From contig JBGOTP010000300.1 of the NCBI GenBank assembly GCA_041476545.1, positions 1 to 6,311 of the forward strand: 6,311 bases of DNA. Reading direction: 5' to 3'. Shown here piece by piece: positions 4,587-6,311 of this stretch. Every line of letters begins with the position of its first letter. The first letter of the stretch is position 1. This DNA is from JBGOTP01 sp041476545. GTDB taxonomy: Bacteria > Acidobacteriota > Vicinamibacteria > Vicinamibacterales > CAVVIG01. The notes beneath the pieces were generated by a model. The model searched no databases. It was not told the DNA's origin and saw nothing but the letters and a program-made list of their open reading frames with translations. The position numbers and the translations under genes are program-made.

Positions 4587-5345
4587 TTAGATGTCCCCAC
4601 TAAGCTCCCGCGTCTTGCGTTTGATCAGGTCGGTGAAGAAGGCGCCACGGCTGTTTGTGATCCGCCCCATGTTGGCTTGATACTTCGTTTCGCTGAGCGC
4701 TTGAAAGATGATATCGCGGGGCGCTTCTCTACAAAGCTTCCGATAGAATCCAGTGGAGTTGGCATCGCCACACACGGCGAGGATCTCTGAAACGAGGTCA
4801 TCTTGTTCTTCTGGTGAGACGCTGGTCACCAGCCGGCTTTTAGTGGGAGTGAGTGGTATAACGTTAACGGTATTAGTATTCTTCTTTGAGTATTCTTTAT
4901 CGGCAATCCGTTGCCACTCTTGACCGGAAGTAGGTTGCCGGTCCGGAGTGGCAATATATTGCCTATCCGGAGTTCGTTGTGGATATCTCGGGTCTGGTTC
5001 GGGAGGCTCGTGTGCATCGGGAAGCTTCAAGATGTAGTAGATGTTGGGTCGGTTGAGACCCTGCCGTTTCCACGTGACGAGTTCCGCTTTGCGTAGCTCG
5101 TCGAGGTGATACCGAATCATTCTCGGCTTCAAGCCGAGGTCAAGCCCGAGCCGCTCTTGCGCCGGCCAACAGAAGTCCTTCTGCCAGGCGTACTTCAAGA
5201 GCATCGCGTACGTCAGGCGAGCACCAAGCGAGAGGTTTGTGTTTTCGAGGATTCGGTTCGGGATCGCGGTGAAGCCGCCTTCGAACTGCCGGAGGGCTGG
5301 GTCTCGGATGACAACAGTGCGAAGTGGTTCCCGTAGATCGTCCAT
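4587..5345 (-). CDS. Plasmid-type replication initiator-like protein (HTH_36 domain)
   Basis: The product has 252 residues. The N-terminal part, FTAIPNRILENTNLSLGARLTYAMLL through RMIRYHLDELRKAELV and NIYYILKLP (25-109), is a winged helix-turn-helix of the HTH_36 type, common in plasmid and phage replication initiators. A Pro/Gln-rich linker (110-175) holds three 8-residue repeats (TPDRQYIA, TPDRQPTS, GQEWQRIA; 125-148) encoded by 24-bp iteron-like units. A C-terminal segment (178-246) ends in RGAFFTDLIKRKTREL. The role is inferred: binding the element's origin and recruiting host helicase or primase. Supporting this, it follows parB by only 5 bp and the gene itself carries origin-like DNA. 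There is no clear SD, so coupling to parB translation is likely. It could instead be a replication-associated regulator. Confidence 0.72.
   Translation of the reverse strand: MDDLREPLRTVVIRDPALRQFEGGFTAIPNRILENTNLSLGARLTYAMLLKYAWQKDFCWPAQERLGLDLGLKPRMIRYHLDELRKAELVTWKRQGLNRPNIYYILKLPDAHEPPEPDPRYPQRTPDRQYIATPDRQPTSGQEWQRIADKEYSKKNTNTVNVIPLTPTKSRLVTSVSPEEQDDLVSEILAVCGDANSTGFYRKLCREAPRDIIFQALSETKYQANMGRITNSRGAFFTDLIKRKTRELSGDI
4857..4900. other. AT-rich candidate DNA-unwinding element inside rep
   Basis: Forty-four bases with only about a quarter G+C, inside a clearly more GC-rich gene. It includes two adjacent 14-base units starting AGTATTCTT (4875 and 4889) and GTTAACG. It directly abuts the iteron-like repeats, the usual layout of iteron origins. 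Confidence 0.45.
4902..4973 (-). repeat. Three tandem 24-bp iteron-like repeats inside rep (candidate origin)
   Basis: Units lie at 4950-4973, 4926-4949 and 4902-4925. On the minus strand units 1 and 2 both start ACTCCGGA, and all three carry GGCAA at the same place. Units 1 and 2 match at 18 of 24 bases, and 1 and 3 at 15. Unit 1 contains a perfect 14-bp palindrome GGCAATATATTGCC, and unit 3 keeps the arms GGCAA/TTGCC. The period is in frame, so the protein linker repeats too. Confidence 0.6.
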
Positions 5346-5350
5346 GGGGA

Positions 5351-6181
5351 TCAGGTGAGGTGGTCCGCGGCCTCGTTGAGAGCGCGACGAAGCTCGTCGG
5401 CAGTAGCCTCGGCCTTTCTGAACACCACCACGACTCGGAACTGGCCGCCAGGCGCTCTATAAGCCATCTGGAAACCTCTTTTCCTCGAAGGTAGAGTCCG
5501 ACTTCGGAGACCGCGAACGGTGGCCACCTGGCCGCTTTTTAGCGCGTCCCAGGCTGCGAGACGGTCGGCTTCGGTTGATCCAGAGCGCAGCACTTCGAGC
5601 AACTGGCTTTTCGAGTACCTGTCGAATGTCCGACATTCTTCTCGGATCGACACTGGTAGATGGTTGAGCGAGAGCAGCTCGTTCACGGTCGGGCGTGACT
5701 TCCCGATCACCTTCGCAAGTTCGCCATCGGAGAAACCGCGAGCTTCTCGGAGTTTGAGCAGGCTCTCGGCGAGCTCTATCGGGTTCAGATTCTCCCGCTG
5801 GACGTTCTCGACGAGCGCGATCTCAAGGGTGTTCTGATCATCGTGGACGAGGGCCGGAATCTTCAGAAGGCCGGCCGCCTTGGCGGCGCGCCACCGGCGT
5901 TCCCCACTGATGATGATATATCCGGTATCCGCAGGATCTTTCCGTACGGTGATCGCCTGCAGAACGCCCACGCTCCGGATGGAGGCGGCCAGCTCTTCAT
6001 GGGCAACTTCATTGAAGTACTTGCGAGGCTGGTCCGGATTGGGCCGGAGGAAGGTGAGCGCAAGGTTCAGCATGCGACCCTGGTCGGCGAGAAACGTGTC
6101 GACCGGATGGTCGGTCTCCCCCGCCTTGGTGCCGCGATCGATGATGCGCGCGGCGAGTGAGCGGAAGTCGTGCTTAGCCAT
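5351..6181 (-). CDS. parB: ParB/Spo0J-family partition protein
   Basis: The product has 276 residues. All core ParB motifs are present in order. Box I is LRPNPDQPRKYF (45-56). AASIRSVGVLQAITVR is at 65-80. The CTP-binding/clamp motif ISGERRWRAAKAAG lies at 91-104, with GERRWRA at 93-99. The ALVENVQRENLNPIELA motif is at 122-138. The HTH is FSDGELAKVIGKSRPTVNELLSL (150-172). The C-terminal part (235-276), with FRVVVVFRKAEATADELRRAL, resembles a dimerisation domain. ParB binds parS sites, spreads as a CTP-dependent clamp and stimulates the ParA ATPase to segregate the replicon. AAGGAG lies 10 bases before the ATG, inside parA. It overlaps parA by 8 bp and precedes rep by 5 bp, so these form one operon. 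No convincing parS site was found in the window. Confidence 0.93.
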   Translation of the reverse strand: MAKHDFRSLAARIIDRGTKAGETDHPVDTFLADQGRMLNLALTFLRPNPDQPRKYFNEVAHEELAASIRSVGVLQAITVRKDPADTGYIIISGERRWRAAKAAGLLKIPALVHDDQNTLEIALVENVQRENLNPIELAESLLKLREARGFSDGELAKVIGKSRPTVNELLSLNHLPVSIREECRTFDRYSKSQLLEVLRSGSTEADRLAAWDALKSGQVATVRGLRSRTLPSRKRGFQMAYRAPGGQFRVVVVFRKAEATADELRRALNEAADHLT

Positions 6182-6311
6182 GGCGTGCGATCTCCTTGGC
6201 TACGTTCCGATAAGCTTCAGCGATGGGGCCGCGTGGGTCATACGAGAGCGCAGATTGGCCGTTTGCGACGCTGTCTTTCGCGCGGACCGAGTATGGAATG
6301 ACGGACTCGAA
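6174..6311 (-). CDS. parA: ParA-type partition ATPase, C-terminal fragment
   Basis: The frame enters at 6311 and ends at TAA 6176-6174, so only the last 45 residues are in the window. They read FESVIPYSVRAKDSVANGQS through YDPRGPIAEAYRNVAKEIARHG. The (I)PYSVR.KDSV...GQS....YDPRGP.AEAYR pattern is the characteristic end of Soj/ParA Walker-type ATPases. These bind DNA non-specifically and move ParB-bound replicons. The ATPase motifs are outside the window. The stop lies within the first codons of parB (8-bp overlap), indicating translational coupling. Confidence 0.88.
   Translation of the reverse strand, partial: FESVIPYSVRAKDSVANGQSALSYDPRGPIAEAYRNVAKEIARHG

Larger units (their letters stand above)
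3249..6311. mobile_element. One end of an integrative, plasmid-like element (extends beyond the window)
   Basis: The displaced tRNA-Gly 3' fragment points its 3' end towards the chromosomal genes on the left, so inserted DNA must lie on the right. The content fits: a tandem repeat near the junction, small unknown ORFs, an XRE regulator, and a parA-parB-rep cluster, genes that maintain plasmids. No integrase, conjugation gene or second att site is visible, so the element type (integrated plasmid, ICE or plasmid-phage) remains open. Confidence 0.7.

Noticed and set aside
4902..4973. The 24-bp repeats considered as a CRISPR array
   Set aside because: The units abut without spacers, are degenerate and lie in frame within a coding region.
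5068..5081. TTTCCACGTGACGA inside rep considered as parS
   Set aside because: Only the CACGTG core is symmetrical and the sequence is explained by coding needs.

Overview
The window looks like a junction between a bacterial chromosome and an integrated, plasmid-like mobile element. DNA is GC-rich on the left and visibly less so in parts of the right half. Two lipobox signal peptides, a CrtR/desaturase-type protein and an SGNH hydrolase suggest an uncultured Gram-negative bacterium, possibly a deltaproteobacterial or related environmental lineage. The taxon is a guess, since no marker gene is present.

Left part (1 to about 3206), chromosomal. It holds the C-terminus of a membrane fatty acid desaturase / beta-carotene hydroxylase-like protein (+). 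This overlaps, tail to tail, a membrane-anchored SGNH/GDSL hydrolase-like protein (-). A 526-base stretch without a convincing gene follows. Next comes a two-gene operon of paralogous small lipoproteins (-) joined by an ATGA overlap, with a good SD and a plausible sigma-70 promoter. About 300 further bases hold no gene. A roughly 35-bp repeat occurs twice in the same orientation (1672-1709 and 3116-3150).

Junction (3207-3248). On the minus strand there is an intact 3' portion of a tRNA-Gly(CCC), from the first base of the anticodon loop to the discriminator base, with no 5' half. This is what integration into a tRNA anticodon loop leaves at the end away from the reconstituted tRNA. The orientation puts chromosome to the left and the mobile element to the right. 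A tandem 12-bp repeat 117 bp inside the element resembles integrase arm-type sites.

Right part (3249 to the end), element. Two small minus-strand ORFs with good SDs (66 and 57 aa) and a plus-strand XRE-type regulator are divergently arranged around a likely control region. The regulator ends at a strong, probably bidirectional terminator. Facing it is a parA-parB-rep cluster (-): the parA C-terminus (cut by the window edge), parB overlapping it by 8 bp, and a HTH_36-type replication initiator-like gene 5 bp after parB. The middle of rep carries three in-frame 24-bp iteron-like repeats followed by an AT-rich stretch with its own short repeats. This is the architecture of an origin embedded in its initiator gene, as in lambda O. 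Together these suggest an integrative element that can replicate and partition like a plasmid. The integrase and the other att end are not in the window.
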